Under the pieces are notes generated by a model, which did no database searches, was not told the DNA's origin, and saw only the letters and a list, made by a program, of their open reading frames with translations. Shown here piece after piece: positions 43,495 through 51,274 of a stretch of 64,000 bases of DNA. This DNA comes from an uncultured Thermodesulfobacterium sp. GTDB taxonomy: Bacteria; Desulfobacterota; Thermodesulfobacteria; Thermodesulfobacteriales; Thermodesulfobacteriaceae. Both the position numbers and the translations under genes were made by a program. The stretch spans positions 41,880 to 105,879 of the forward strand of contig CALLJG010000006.1 in the NCBI GenBank assembly GCA_938091335.1, written 5' to 3'. How positions within the stretch are numbered: the first letter of the stretch is position 1; every line of letters starts with the position of its first letter.

Positions 43495-44228
43495 TTCCTC
43501 TTCAAGACATTCTTCCTCGTAAAAATCCACCTATAATGACTTGGATTTTAATATTCATAAATGTTATGGTATTTTTTTATGAACTTTCTCTTTCTCCTAT
43601 TGAAAGAGAGATATTTTTTAGAAATTGGGGATTTATGCCAGCCAAGTTTTTTGATAATTATTTTTCTATATTAATTGGAGAGCCCTTTTATAGAAAATAT
43701 TTATCTCTTATAACTCATCTTTTTATTCATGGAGGGTGGTTACATATAATAGGAAATATGTGGACTTTATGGATATTTGGAGATAATGTAGAAGATAGAC
43801 TTGGTCCATTTAGATTTCTTCTTTTTTATTTATTATGTGGAATTTTTGCAACTCTTACTCATTCTTTTATTTATAAAAATTCAGTTATTCCAGTGGTTGG
43901 AGCAAGTGGAGCTATTTCTGGTGTTATGGGAGCTTATTTTATGATGTATCCATTAGCAAGAATTTTAGTAGTAATTCCTATTTTCTTTTTTCCTCTTCTT
44001 TTTGAAATTCCAGCGTTTTTATATTTGGGATATTGGTTTCTTATTCAATTCTATAGCGGACTTTTTTCTTTAGCTCTTCCTGGATCTTTTGGGGGAGTAG
44101 CTTGGTTTGCTCATATAGGAGGTTTTATTGCAGGAGCAATTATTTACAAAGCCTTTTTTAAAAAAAGAAAGATTTATTTAGATGAATGCTGTATTTTTGG
44201 ATCTCTTTTTGATATAGATAAAAAATAA
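43491..44228 (+). CDS. Rhomboid family intramembrane serine protease
   Basis: 245 residues with about six transmembrane helices. GASGAISGVMGAYF (about 138-151) holds the nucleophilic Ser, HLFIHGGWLHIIGNMWTLWIFG (about 76-97) is the HxxxN region and HIGGFIAGAI (about 208-217) gives the catalytic His. Cleaves transmembrane substrates within the bilayer. Overlaps the HAD gene by 4 bp and precedes a second membrane protease by 15 bp. Confidence 0.88.
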   Translation: MIPLQDILPRKNPPIMTWILIFINVMVFFYELSLSPIEREIFFRNWGFMPAKFFDNYFSILIGEPFYRKYLSLITHLFIHGGWLHIIGNMWTLWIFGDNVEDRLGPFRFLLFYLLCGIFATLTHSFIYKNSVIPVVGASGAISGVMGAYFMMYPLARILVVIPIFFFPLLFEIPAFLYLGYWFLIQFYSGLFSLALPGSFGGVAWFAHIGGFIAGAIIYKAFFKKRKIYLDECCIFGSLFDIDKK

Positions 44229-44243
44229 AAAGGAGAACTTTTA

Positions 44244-45071
44244 ATGGGATTTGGAGATTTTTTTTGGATTTTGCTTTTTTTTATAGCAATGCAACCATTT
44301 CTAAGACAAAAATTTTTGGAAATTGCTCGTCAAAAAACTATTGAAAATATTGAAAAAAAAAGAGGCTCAAGGGTCATTTTACTTGTTCACCGTCAAGAAA
44401 CTATGAGTCTTTTTGGTTTCCCTATAATGAGATATATTGACATAAATGATTCTGAAGAAGTAATAAGAGCTATTAACCTTACAGATAAAGATGTGCCTAT
44501 TGATATAATTCTTCATACACCTGGAGGGCTTGTTTTACCTTCACTTCAAATAGCTCTTGCTATTAAAAAACATCCAGCTAAAGTAACTGCTTTTATTCCC
44601 CATTATGCTATGAGTGGAGGAACTCTTATCGCTCTTGCTTGTGACGAAATTGTCATGGATGAACATGCAGTTCTTGGTCCTGTTGATCCTCAAATAGGTG
44701 AATATCCAGCTGCCTCTATCTTAAGAGCAGTTAAAAGAAAACCTTTAGAGCATATAGATGATAGAACTTTAATCTTAGCAGATGTTGCTGAAATGGCTTT
44801 AAAACAAATGAAAGAAAATCTAAAAATGATTCTTAATGAAAGATTTCCTTCTGAAAAAATAGAAAAACTTTCGGAAATTTTATCACAAGGATATTTTACT
44901 CATGATTATCCAATAACTTATGAAGAAGCTATAAAATTAGGATTGCCTGTAAGTAAAGAAATGCCTATAGAAGTATATCAACTTATGAAACTCTTTCCTC
45001 AACCAGTAAGAAGGACCCCTTCAGTAGAATATATTCCTTTACCAAAAAAAGGAACTAAAGATTTAGGTTAA
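44244..45071 (+). CDS. ClpP/crotonase-fold SDH family membrane serine protease
   Basis: 275 residues with a hydrophobic N-terminus (about 3-17). ILHTPGGLVLPSLQIALAIKKHPAKVTAFIPHYAMSGGTLIALACDEIVM (about 88-138) has the Clp-fold: the HTPGG oxyanion region, the SGG serine, and the later DEHAVLGPVDPQIGEYPA (about 140-156). This belongs to the SDH family Clp fold serine proteinases of unknown substrate, akin to SppA. AAGGAG precedes the ATG. It is close to rhomboid, suggesting joint membrane-protein cleavage. Its 3' end overlaps the macrodomain gene by 9 bp. Confidence 0.85.
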   Translation: MGFGDFFWILLFFIAMQPFLRQKFLEIARQKTIENIEKKRGSRVILLVHRQETMSLFGFPIMRYIDINDSEEVIRAINLTDKDVPIDIILHTPGGLVLPSLQIALAIKKHPAKVTAFIPHYAMSGGTLIALACDEIVMDEHAVLGPVDPQIGEYPAASILRAVKRKPLEHIDDRTLILADVAEMALKQMKENLKMILNERFPSEKIEKLSEILSQGYFTHDYPITYEEAIKLGLPVSKEMPIEVYQLMKLFPQPVRRTPSVEYIPLPKKGTKDLG

Positions 45072-45602
45072 AAGATTTTCTAAGGTATGTTCAAAGATTT
45101 TATAAGCTTCTTCTCCCCACAGAACAAAACGAACAAGTTCTGGTTTTTGATACTCTTTAAGAAAGGATATAACAGTTTTTAGAGCTATTTGAGAAGCATC
45201 TTTCAAAGGATATCCATAAGCTCCTGTACTTAAAGAAGGAAAAGAAACAGAATTTATATTATACTCTAAAGCTTTTAACAATGAATTTTTATAAGCACTA
45301 GCTAATAATTCCTCTTCTCCACTTTTTCCATTTTTATAGATAGGACCTACTGTATGAATTATATATTTTGCTTTAAGATTTCCTGCTCCAGTTATTACTG
45401 CTTCCCCAGTAGGACAATGAGTATATTTAGCTCTAAGCTCTTCTAAAATAGAAGGACCTCCTTTTCGGTGAATAGCTCCATCAACACCTCCTCCTGGAAT
45501 AAGCCTTTCATTAGCTGCATTAACTATAGCCTCTGTATCCTGCTCAGTAATATCTCCTTGAATAATTTCTAATAAACAATTTCCAATCTTTACTCTTTTC
45601 AT
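45063..45602 (-). CDS. Macrodomain protein (O-acetyl-ADP-ribose deacetylase-like)
   Basis: 179 residues from ATG 45602. A complete macrodomain: IEIIQGDITEQDTEAIVNAANERLIPGGGVDGAIHRKGGPSI-type N-terminus (the NAAN and GGGVDGAIH motifs, about 19-40 and 41-52), GNLKAKYIIHTVGPIYK and SISTGAYGYP (about 125-135). It removes or binds ADP-ribose. The longer frame from 45641 adds 13 residues, MHSILKYFII..., that precede the family start and would lie in the promoter, so 45602 is preferred. Convergent 9-bp overlap with the Clp-fold gene. Confidence 0.88.
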   Translation of the reverse strand: MKRVKIGNCLLEIIQGDITEQDTEAIVNAANERLIPGGGVDGAIHRKGGPSILEELRAKYTHCPTGEAVITGAGNLKAKYIIHTVGPIYKNGKSGEEELLASAYKNSLLKALEYNINSVSFPSLSTGAYGYPLKDASQIALKTVISFLKEYQKPELVRFVLWGEEAYKIFEHTLENLLT

Positions 45603-45612
45603 AAATAATATT

Positions 45613-45641
45613 ATTATAAAATATTTTAAAATAGAATGCAA
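45613..45641 (-). promoter_or_regulatory. Candidate promoter of the macrodomain gene, -35 on the ogt start codon
   Basis: Minus strand TTGCAT (45636-45641), 17-bp spacer, perfect TATAAT (45613-45618), then 10 nt to the ATG at 45602, so the transcript starts about 3 nt before it with no Shine-Dalgarno sequence. The -35 element coincides exactly with the ATGCAA at the divergent ogt start. It supports 45602 as start. Confidence 0.5.
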
Positions 45642-46130
45642 GAAGCAATTTTAAATGTTTTTCCTTTCAGATTTTATCTCTTATGGAATGAGAAAGGAGA
45701 ACTTTTAAAATTAAAAGTTAGCTTTAGCATTAGTTTAAATTCAGGGATTGAATATAAAAGTAGTTCTAAAGTTTTAAGATTAATAAATAATTTTTGGGAA
45801 GCCTTTTTAGATTATTGGAATTTTAAAAAATCAAGGGTAGAGGTTGCTCATTCAATAAATTTTACAAAATTTGAATCAAAAATTTTTGAAAAATTGACAA
45901 AATTAGAAATAGGAGAAATTATAACTTATAAAGAACTTGCGAAAAGAGTGGGCTTTGAAAAGGCATATAGAGCTGTTGCTCGAGCACTTGCCAAAAATCC
46001 TCTTCCTCTTGTTTATCCCTGTCATAGAATAATAGGAAATAAGGGATTAATGGGATTTTCTCAAGGAATACTCATAAAACAATTTTTGATTTACAGAGAA
46101 ATTGGTTATATCCAAAACTTTGACATTTAG
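45636..46130 (+). CDS. ogt: Methylated-DNA--protein-cysteine methyltransferase
   Basis: Suicide repair protein that moves alkyl groups from O6-alkylguanine to its own cysteine. 164 aa: an N-terminal beta domain and the ASCase motif PLVYPCHRIIG (about 125-135, catalytic Cys in PCHR), with the earlier helix-turn-helix and arginine finger in EIITYKELAKRVGFEKAYRAVARALAKNPLP (about 93-123). Start is ATG 45636, only 33 bp from the divergent macrodomain start. The stop TAG lies within the promoter of the flagellar operon. Confidence 0.93.
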   Translation: MQEAILNVFPFRFYLLWNEKGELLKLKVSFSISLNSGIEYKSSSKVLRLINNFWEAFLDYWNFKKSRVEVAHSINFTKFESKIFEKLTKLEIGEIITYKELAKRVGFEKAYRAVARALAKNPLPLVYPCHRIIGNKGLMGFSQGILIKQFLIYREIGYIQNFDI

Positions 46131-46148
46131 TCAAAAAATTGGCATAAT
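46120..46148 (+). promoter_or_regulatory. Sigma-70 promoter candidate of the flagellar operon
   Basis: TTGACA (46120-46125), exact 17-bp spacer, CATAAT (46143-46148), about 70 nt upstream of fliL. The -35 lies in the final codons of ogt. Five of six match the -10 consensus and the -35 is perfect. No sigma-54 or sigma-28 box was found there. Confidence 0.6.
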
Positions 46149-46226
46149 TTTATTTTAGGATTTAGATTTTAAGAAAGTTTAATTAGGCATATATTTTGAA
46201 AACAAATTATAAAAAGGGAGGAAAAA

Positions 46227-46709
46227 ATGGCAGAAGAGGAAAAACCTGAGGTTCAAGAAAAGGAAATTAAAAAATTTAATAAGAAAAAGTTATTAATTTT
46301 TTTAATGATAGGTATTTTTATAATAATTGTAGCAGGATCAATGGTATTTTTAATGGGTTTTAAAAAGGAAAGCGAAAAGGAAGCAAAAGAGAGATACAAT
46401 CCTAAAAATACAGTGCTTTATCAAATGGAACCTATTGTAGTTAATCTTTTTGATCCAACAGGAAAAAGATATTTACAATTAAGATTAACTTTAGAACTGT
46501 TAAATAAAAAGTTGGAAGAAGAGATAAAGGCTCGGGAGCCTCAAATTATGGATATAATTATTTCTACTCTTAGCTCCAAAACACCAGAAGAGGTATTGCA
46601 GCCAGAAGCAAAAGAAATGATTAAACAGGAGCTTTTAGGAAAAATAAATACAAGTTTTGGTAAAGAAATAGTTTTAAATATTTATATAACCCAATATATA
46701 GTAGAATAG
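46227..46709 (+). CDS. fliL: Flagellar basal-body protein FliL
   Basis: 160 residues: cytoplasmic charged N-tail, one transmembrane helix (about 26-46), and a periplasmic stomatin/FliL domain with VVNLFDPTGKRYLQLRLTLEL (about 71-91) and IMDIIISTLSSKTPEEVLQPE (about 107-127). FliL supports stator function. GGGAGG precedes the ATG. First gene of the operon, 3 bp from fliM, preceded by a 70-nt leader. Confidence 0.92.
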   Translation: MAEEEKPEVQEKEIKKFNKKKLLIFLMIGIFIIIVAGSMVFLMGFKKESEKEAKERYNPKNTVLYQMEPIVVNLFDPTGKRYLQLRLTLELLNKKLEEEIKAREPQIMDIIISTLSSKTPEEVLQPEAKEMIKQELLGKINTSFGKEIVLNIYITQYIVE

Positions 46710-46711
46710 AA

Positions 46712-47707
46712 ATGGAAGAGAAAATTTTAAGTCAAGAAGAAATAGATGCTTTGTTAACAGGTTTAGCAGAAGGCAAAATAGATATAGCTCCAAAAGAAGA
46801 AACTACAGGTGAAGTTAAGCCTTTTGATTTTAGAAATTATGCTATATCTGCTCGTTTAAGAATTCCGGGATTAGAAGTTATAAATGAACAATTAATAAGA
46901 AGTTTAAGGATGCACCTTTCTACTATTTTAAGAGAGATGGTTGACATACATAGTTTACCTCTTCAAATGGAAAGATTTAAAGACTTTTTAAATAGGATTC
47001 CTGTTCCTACTTCTATTCATATTTTTAAGCTGGAACCTTTGAGGGGGCAAAGTCTTTTAATTATAGATGCTACTTTAGCATTTCTTTTTGTGGAAAGATT
47101 CTTAGGGGGAGAGGGAAAACATATAAGAGTGGAGGGAAGAGAATTTACACCTATTGAGCAAAAGCTTATTAAAAAAGTAGTGGATGTAATTTTTGGAGAA
47201 CTTGAAAAGGCATGGAGAAATATTACTCCTGTTAAAGCCAAATATATAAGAGGAGAGGTTAATCCTCAGTTTGCAAGGGTCTTAATGCCTGAAGAGACTG
47301 TCATAGTAACAGGCTATAATATAGAACTTGAAAGTTTAAGTGGGAAAATTCTTTTCTGCTATGCCTTAAATACTCTTCAAACAGTTAAATCCAAGTTATA
47401 TACACCTTATCAATTTGAAGAGTATTTAGATATAGCTTGGAAAAAGTCCTTAGAAAAATATATAGTGGGAAGTGAGGTTTTTCTCTCTGCCATTTTGGGA
47501 AAAACCACTATAACCTTAGAAGATTTACTGAATTTAGAAGAAGGAGATGTGATAGTTTTAGATAAAAAGATAGAAGAGCCTGTAGAGGTTTATATAGAAG
47601 GTGTTCCAAAAATCCTTGGAAAGCTTGGTGTATTTAAGAATCGTATGGCTGTTCAAATAAAGAAATTTTTACTTTTAGAAGAAGATTCTAAAAAGGAGGA
47701 AGATTAA
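46712..47707 (+). CDS. fliM: Flagellar motor switch protein FliM
   Basis: 331 residues. The N-terminal LSQEEIDALL (residues 6-15) is the CheY-P binding peptide. The middle CheC-like domain has the GGEGK motif (about 131-135; GGXG). The C-terminal SPOA domain (about 245-320) binds FliN. The stop overlaps the fliN start by 1 base (TAATG). The switch complex controls direction and torque. Confidence 0.95.
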   Translation: MEEKILSQEEIDALLTGLAEGKIDIAPKEETTGEVKPFDFRNYAISARLRIPGLEVINEQLIRSLRMHLSTILREMVDIHSLPLQMERFKDFLNRIPVPTSIHIFKLEPLRGQSLLIIDATLAFLFVERFLGGEGKHIRVEGREFTPIEQKLIKKVVDVIFGELEKAWRNITPVKAKYIRGEVNPQFARVLMPEETVIVTGYNIELESLSGKILFCYALNTLQTVKSKLYTPYQFEEYLDIAWKKSLEKYIVGSEVFLSAILGKTTITLEDLLNLEEGDVIVLDKKIEEPVEVYIEGVPKILGKLGVFKNRMAVQIKKFLLLEEDSKKEED

Positions 47708-48198
47708 TGGAAGAAAAAGATAAAGAACAAGATTTAAGAGAAGAGGAGTTCTTTGAAAGTTCATCTTCCGGAGATGAGATTACTCCAAATGATTTAATGG
47801 CTATGTGGGAAGAAACTTTGAAAGAGGCAAAGTTAGAAGAACAAAAAAAATCAGATAATTCGGAAGATTTAAAGAAGGATTCTCATCAGCCTGCAAAATT
47901 AGAAGAACTTTCCCCTGAAAAAAAGACAGGTGTTTATCCAGAACTAGAATTTATTTTAGATATTCCTCTTGAGATTTCAGTTGAGATAGGAAGAACCAAA
48001 ATGTTAATTAGAGATTTATTAAAACTCAATCAAGGCTCTATTATTGAACTTGAAAAATTTGCAGGAGAACCAGTAGAAATTTATGTAAATGGTAAGCTAA
48101 TGGCAAAAGGAGAAGTAGTGGTAGTGAATGATAAGTTCGGAGTAAGAATTACTGAAATTATTAGTGCTCAAGAAAGAGTCAAAAAGTTGGGAAGTTAA
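47707..48198 (+). CDS. fliN: Flagellar motor switch protein FliN
   Basis: 163 residues: an acidic, unstructured N-terminal part (about 1-80) with no counterpart in E. coli FliN, then the SPOA domain with DIPLEISVEIGRTKMLIRDLLKLNQGSIIELEKFAGEPVEIYVNGKLMAKGEVVVVNDKFGVRITEI (about 93-157). It forms the switch base with FliM. Overlaps fliM by 1 bp and is 2 bp from fliO. Confidence 0.94.
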   Translation: MEEKDKEQDLREEEFFESSSSGDEITPNDLMAMWEETLKEAKLEEQKKSDNSEDLKKDSHQPAKLEELSPEKKTGVYPELEFILDIPLEISVEIGRTKMLIRDLLKLNQGSIIELEKFAGEPVEIYVNGKLMAKGEVVVVNDKFGVRITEIISAQERVKKLGS

Positions 48199-48200
48199 TA

Positions 48201-48470
48201 ATGGAATGGATTTTATATTTACAGAGTTTAGGAATAGTGTTGTTGATATTAAGCCTTTTTCCTCTAGGGGCACATTTTTATAAGAAGTTTAATGTTAAAA
48301 ATCCAGAATCTAATCATATAAAAATTCTTGAAATAAAGCCCATTAATTATAAAGCTCAGATTTTGTTAATTGATGTTCAAGGAAAAAAAATATTAATAGG
48401 TTATTCAGATAAGGGATTGAGCTTTCTTGGAGAATTAAAGGATGATAACTATAGGATTGGAAACAGCTAA
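48201..48470 (+). CDS. fliO: Flagellar export component FliO
   Basis: 89 residues with one N-terminal transmembrane helix (about 5-22) and a short cytoplasmic beta-rich domain (about 40-85, with ILEIKPINYKAQILLIDVQGKKILIGYS). Small and weakly conserved; placed by its position between fliN and fliP, a FliO hallmark. FliO helps assemble the FliP core of the export gate. The last 29 bp overlap fliP. Confidence 0.78.
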   Translation: MEWILYLQSLGIVLLILSLFPLGAHFYKKFNVKNPESNHIKILEIKPINYKAQILLIDVQGKKILIGYSDKGLSFLGELKDDNYRIGNS

Positions 48471-49107
48471 GAGCCCTGAACAATTATCTATTGTTTTACA
48501 AATACTCCTTCTACTTACTGTTCTTTCTGTAGCTCCAGCGCTTTTGCTAATGGTAACCTCTTTTACGAGACTTGTGGTAGTATTTTCTATTTTAAGACAT
48601 GCTATTGGAACACAACAAACTCCACCTAATCAGGTTTTAATCTCTTTAGCTCTTTTTTTAACTATTTTTATTATGGCTCCTACTTTTGAAAGAATCTACG
48701 AAGAAGCCTTAAATCCATACTTAAACAAAAAAATAAACGAAAAAGAATTTTTTGAAAAAGCAGCACAACCACTTAAAGAATTTATGTTTAAAAATACAAG
48801 AGAAAAAGATTTACTTTTATTTATAAAAATAAGAAAAGAAGAGCCTCCAAAAAATCCTGAAGATGTGTCTCTTTTCACTTTAATACCTGCTTTTATGATA
48901 AGTGAACTTAAAACCGCCTTTCAAATTGGATTCTTGCTTTATATACCTTTTTTGGTAATAGATATGATAGTTTCAAGTGTTCTTATCTCCATGGGAATTT
49001 TGATGTTACCTCCTGTAATGATATCTCTTCCTATAAAACTACTTCTTTTTGTATTAGTTGATGGTTGGAATTTACTAGTTACATCCTTAGTAAGAAGTTT
49101 TTATTAA
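48442..49107 (+). CDS. fliP: Flagellar export gate protein FliP (short N-terminus)
   Basis: 221 residues, a core of the export gate. SFTRLVVVFSILRHAIGTQQTPPNQVLISLALFLTIFIMAP (about 42-82) and PVMISLPIKLLLFVLVDGWNLLV (about 190-212) are family signatures, with four transmembrane helices. It lacks the cleavable N-terminal signal present in many FliP; the frame has an in-frame stop just before ATG 48442, so no longer start exists. It overlaps fliO by 29 bp. Confidence 0.92.
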   Translation: MITIGLETAKSPEQLSIVLQILLLLTVLSVAPALLLMVTSFTRLVVVFSILRHAIGTQQTPPNQVLISLALFLTIFIMAPTFERIYEEALNPYLNKKINEKEFFEKAAQPLKEFMFKNTREKDLLLFIKIRKEEPPKNPEDVSLFTLIPAFMISELKTAFQIGFLLYIPFLVIDMIVSSVLISMGILMLPPVMISLPIKLLLFVLVDGWNLLVTSLVRSFY

Positions 49108-49120
49108 GGAGGAAATTAAG

Positions 49121-49390
49121 ATGACAGATACAACAGTTTTAACTCTCGCAAAGGAAGCAGTAAAATTAGCTTTACTAATTTCAGGTCCAGTTCTTATTAC
49201 AGCACTTTTAGTAGGATTGATAATAAGTATATTCCAGGCTGTTACTCAGATCCAAGAAATGACACTTACTTTTGTTCCTAAAATATTAGCAATGATTTTA
49301 GTTTTTATCCTTACTTTACCCTGGACTTTAAAAAAATTGATTGCTTTTACAGAGAATTTAATTATAAATATACCAAATTATATAAAATAA
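49121..49390 (+). CDS. fliQ: Flagellar export gate protein FliQ
   Basis: 89 residues with two transmembrane helices and the family pattern SGPVLITALLVGLIISIFQAVTQIQEMTLTFVPKI (about 20-54). Forms the FliP5Q4R1 export gate. GGAGG precedes the ATG. Confidence 0.95.
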   Translation: MTDTTVLTLAKEAVKLALLISGPVLITALLVGLIISIFQAVTQIQEMTLTFVPKILAMILVFILTLPWTLKKLIAFTENLIINIPNYIK

Positions 49391-49393
49391 TTA

Positions 49394-50161
49394 ATGGATA
49401 TTTTTCAAATTTTACAAAAAAACTTATACAATTTTTTCTTTATATTTTATCGGAGCTTACTTTTATTTTTTCTTTTTCCTATTTTTGGGATAACTTTTCT
49501 CTCTACACAATTAAAAATTTTCATTTCTCTTGTTTTTGCTTTGATTTTACTTCCTGTAGTTTCTTTTAAGTTGCCAATTTTAAATAGTTTATATCAATAT
49601 GTTTATATATTAATTTCAGATTTTGTATTTATTTTTCTTGTTTCACTTATTTTTAGGATTATCTTAGCAGGAATTCAATTAGGAGGGGAATTAGTTGGAA
49701 TACAGATGGGTTTTGGTATTTCTCAAACTATGGATCCTATAGCTGGTGTGAGTATGCCTATTATTTCTCAATTTATTTATATTATTTTTTTGTTGTTATT
49801 TTTTAATTTTGATTTTCATCACTATTTAATCTATTTTCTTTGTGAAAGTTTTAATAAAGTCCCTCCTGGAAGATTTTACTTAGATGAGAACATTGTAGTT
49901 TTTATGATTAAAAAAAGCAAGCTTATTTTTGAATTGAGTATTAAATTTTTAGCTCCGCTTTTAGTATTTATGATGCTTATTTATGTAAGTTTAGCTATTA
50001 TTGGAAGATTAATTCCTCAAATGAATGTGCTTTTTGTAAGTTTCCCTTTATTAGTAGGATTAGGGATTTTATTTTTTGGAATCATGTTAACTCTTTTGCC
50101 AAAAATTATTTATCCCTATTTTAATGACTATTTTAGGTCCATTTTCAATTTTTTGAGGTAA
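49394..50161 (+). CDS. fliR: Flagellar export gate protein FliR
   Basis: 255 residues with about six transmembrane helices, and IFRIILAGIQLGGELVGIQMGFGISQTMDP (about 85-114), a hallmark of FliR/SpaR. Single copy in the export gate core. 3 bp from fliQ and 4 bp before flhB. Confidence 0.94.
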   Translation: MDIFQILQKNLYNFFFIFYRSLLLFFLFPIFGITFLSTQLKIFISLVFALILLPVVSFKLPILNSLYQYVYILISDFVFIFLVSLIFRIILAGIQLGGELVGIQMGFGISQTMDPIAGVSMPIISQFIYIIFLLLFFNFDFHHYLIYFLCESFNKVPPGRFYLDENIVVFMIKKSKLIFELSIKFLAPLLVFMMLIYVSLAIIGRLIPQMNVLFVSFPLLVGLGILFFGIMLTLLPKIIYPYFNDYFRSIFNFLR

Positions 50162-50165
50162 AAAG

Positions 50166-51263
50166 ATGCCAGAAGAGCTTTTAGAAGAAAAGACAGAAGA
50201 GCCCACGCCACGAAGGCGTGAAGAAGCAAGGAAAAAAGGACAAGTTGTTAAAACTAGAGAACTTTCCTCTGTAGCTATTTTGAGTACAGGATTCTTGACA
50301 TTTATGATATTTAGTTATGTCTTCTATCAGCAGGTCTACTTAATTTTTTATAAATCTTTAAACAGTTATTACTTTGATTTAAATATTAGTACCTTTTTAA
50401 GCCTAAACAAAGTGATTTATTCTTTAGTATTAAAAATACTTTTACCCCTTTTTGCTATTATTTCTTTAGTTGCGATTATAGTTTATCTCATTCAAACTGG
50501 GGGTGGGGTTTGGGCTGAAGAAGTAATAAATTTTAAATTTGAGAGAATAAATCCAGTGGAGGGGTTTAAAAGAATAATTTCTTTAACTGCTCTTTTTGAA
50601 TTATTAAAAGCATTGTTAAAGATTTTAATAATTACAGGATTAACTTATTGGATTTTAAGTAAACATTTTATAAATCTTTTAAAACTCTTTGGAGTTGATA
50701 TTTCATATTTAATTTATAGTTTCAAGGTTTTACTAAAGGATTTTATTTCAAAACTTACAGTTATTCTTATTATTTTGGGGTTATTGGATTGGCTTTATAA
50801 CAGATGGGATGTAGAAAGAAGAATAAAATTGACAAGACATGAATTAAAAGAAGAACTTAAGCACACTGAAGGAGATCCTTGGGTTAAATCTAGGATTAGA
50901 CAAAAACAGAGAGAAATTGCAAGAAGAATGCTAGCTGAAGTACCTAAAGCAGATGTAGTTATTACTAATCCTATACATTATGCTGTAGCTTTAAAATATG
51001 AAATAGGCAAGATGTCAGCTCCTCAAGTGATTGCAAAAGGTAAAGATTTTCTTGCTCAAAAAATTAGAGAAATTGCAGAAGCTTATAAAATCCCTATTTA
51101 TCATGATCCACTTTTAGCAAGACTCCTTTATGAAAAAGTAAATATAGGAGAAATTATTCCAGAAGAATTATATCAAGCAGTAGCAAAAGTTTTGGCTTAT
51201 GTTTACAAACTTAGAAAAGACAAATTAGATAAGTTGAAAAAATTGAAAGAAACTAACATTTAG
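50166..51263 (+). CDS. flhB: Export switch protein FlhB with NPIH cleavage site
   Basis: 365 residues: N-terminal basic EEPTPRRREEARKKGQVVKTREL (about 10-32), four transmembrane helices (about 37-200) and the cytoplasmic domain. The autocleavage motif is NPIH in VITNPIHYAVALKYE (about 262-276), whereas nearly all FlhB have NPTH. HDPLLARLLY (about 315-324) is conserved. Cleavage at N|P switches export from rod/hook to filament subunits. Normal length and context. Confidence 0.94.
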   Translation: MPEELLEEKTEEPTPRRREEARKKGQVVKTRELSSVAILSTGFLTFMIFSYVFYQQVYLIFYKSLNSYYFDLNISTFLSLNKVIYSLVLKILLPLFAIISLVAIIVYLIQTGGGVWAEEVINFKFERINPVEGFKRIISLTALFELLKALLKILIITGLTYWILSKHFINLLKLFGVDISYLIYSFKVLLKDFISKLTVILIILGLLDWLYNRWDVERRIKLTRHELKEELKHTEGDPWVKSRIRQKQREIARRMLAEVPKADVVITNPIHYAVALKYEIGKMSAPQVIAKGKDFLAQKIREIAEAYKIPIYHDPLLARLLYEKVNIGEIIPEELYQAVAKVLAYVYKLRKDKLDKLKKLKETNI

Positions 51264-51274
51264 TTTGAGGTTAT

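Noticed and set aside
45603..45641. Longer macrodomain protein starting at 45641
   Set aside because: The extra 13 residues precede the family start and fall in the predicted promoter region.
46139..46160. Sigma-54-like TGGCAT box before fliL
   Set aside because: The -12 GC dinucleotide is absent at the right spacing; the TTGACA-N17-CATAAT promoter fits better.
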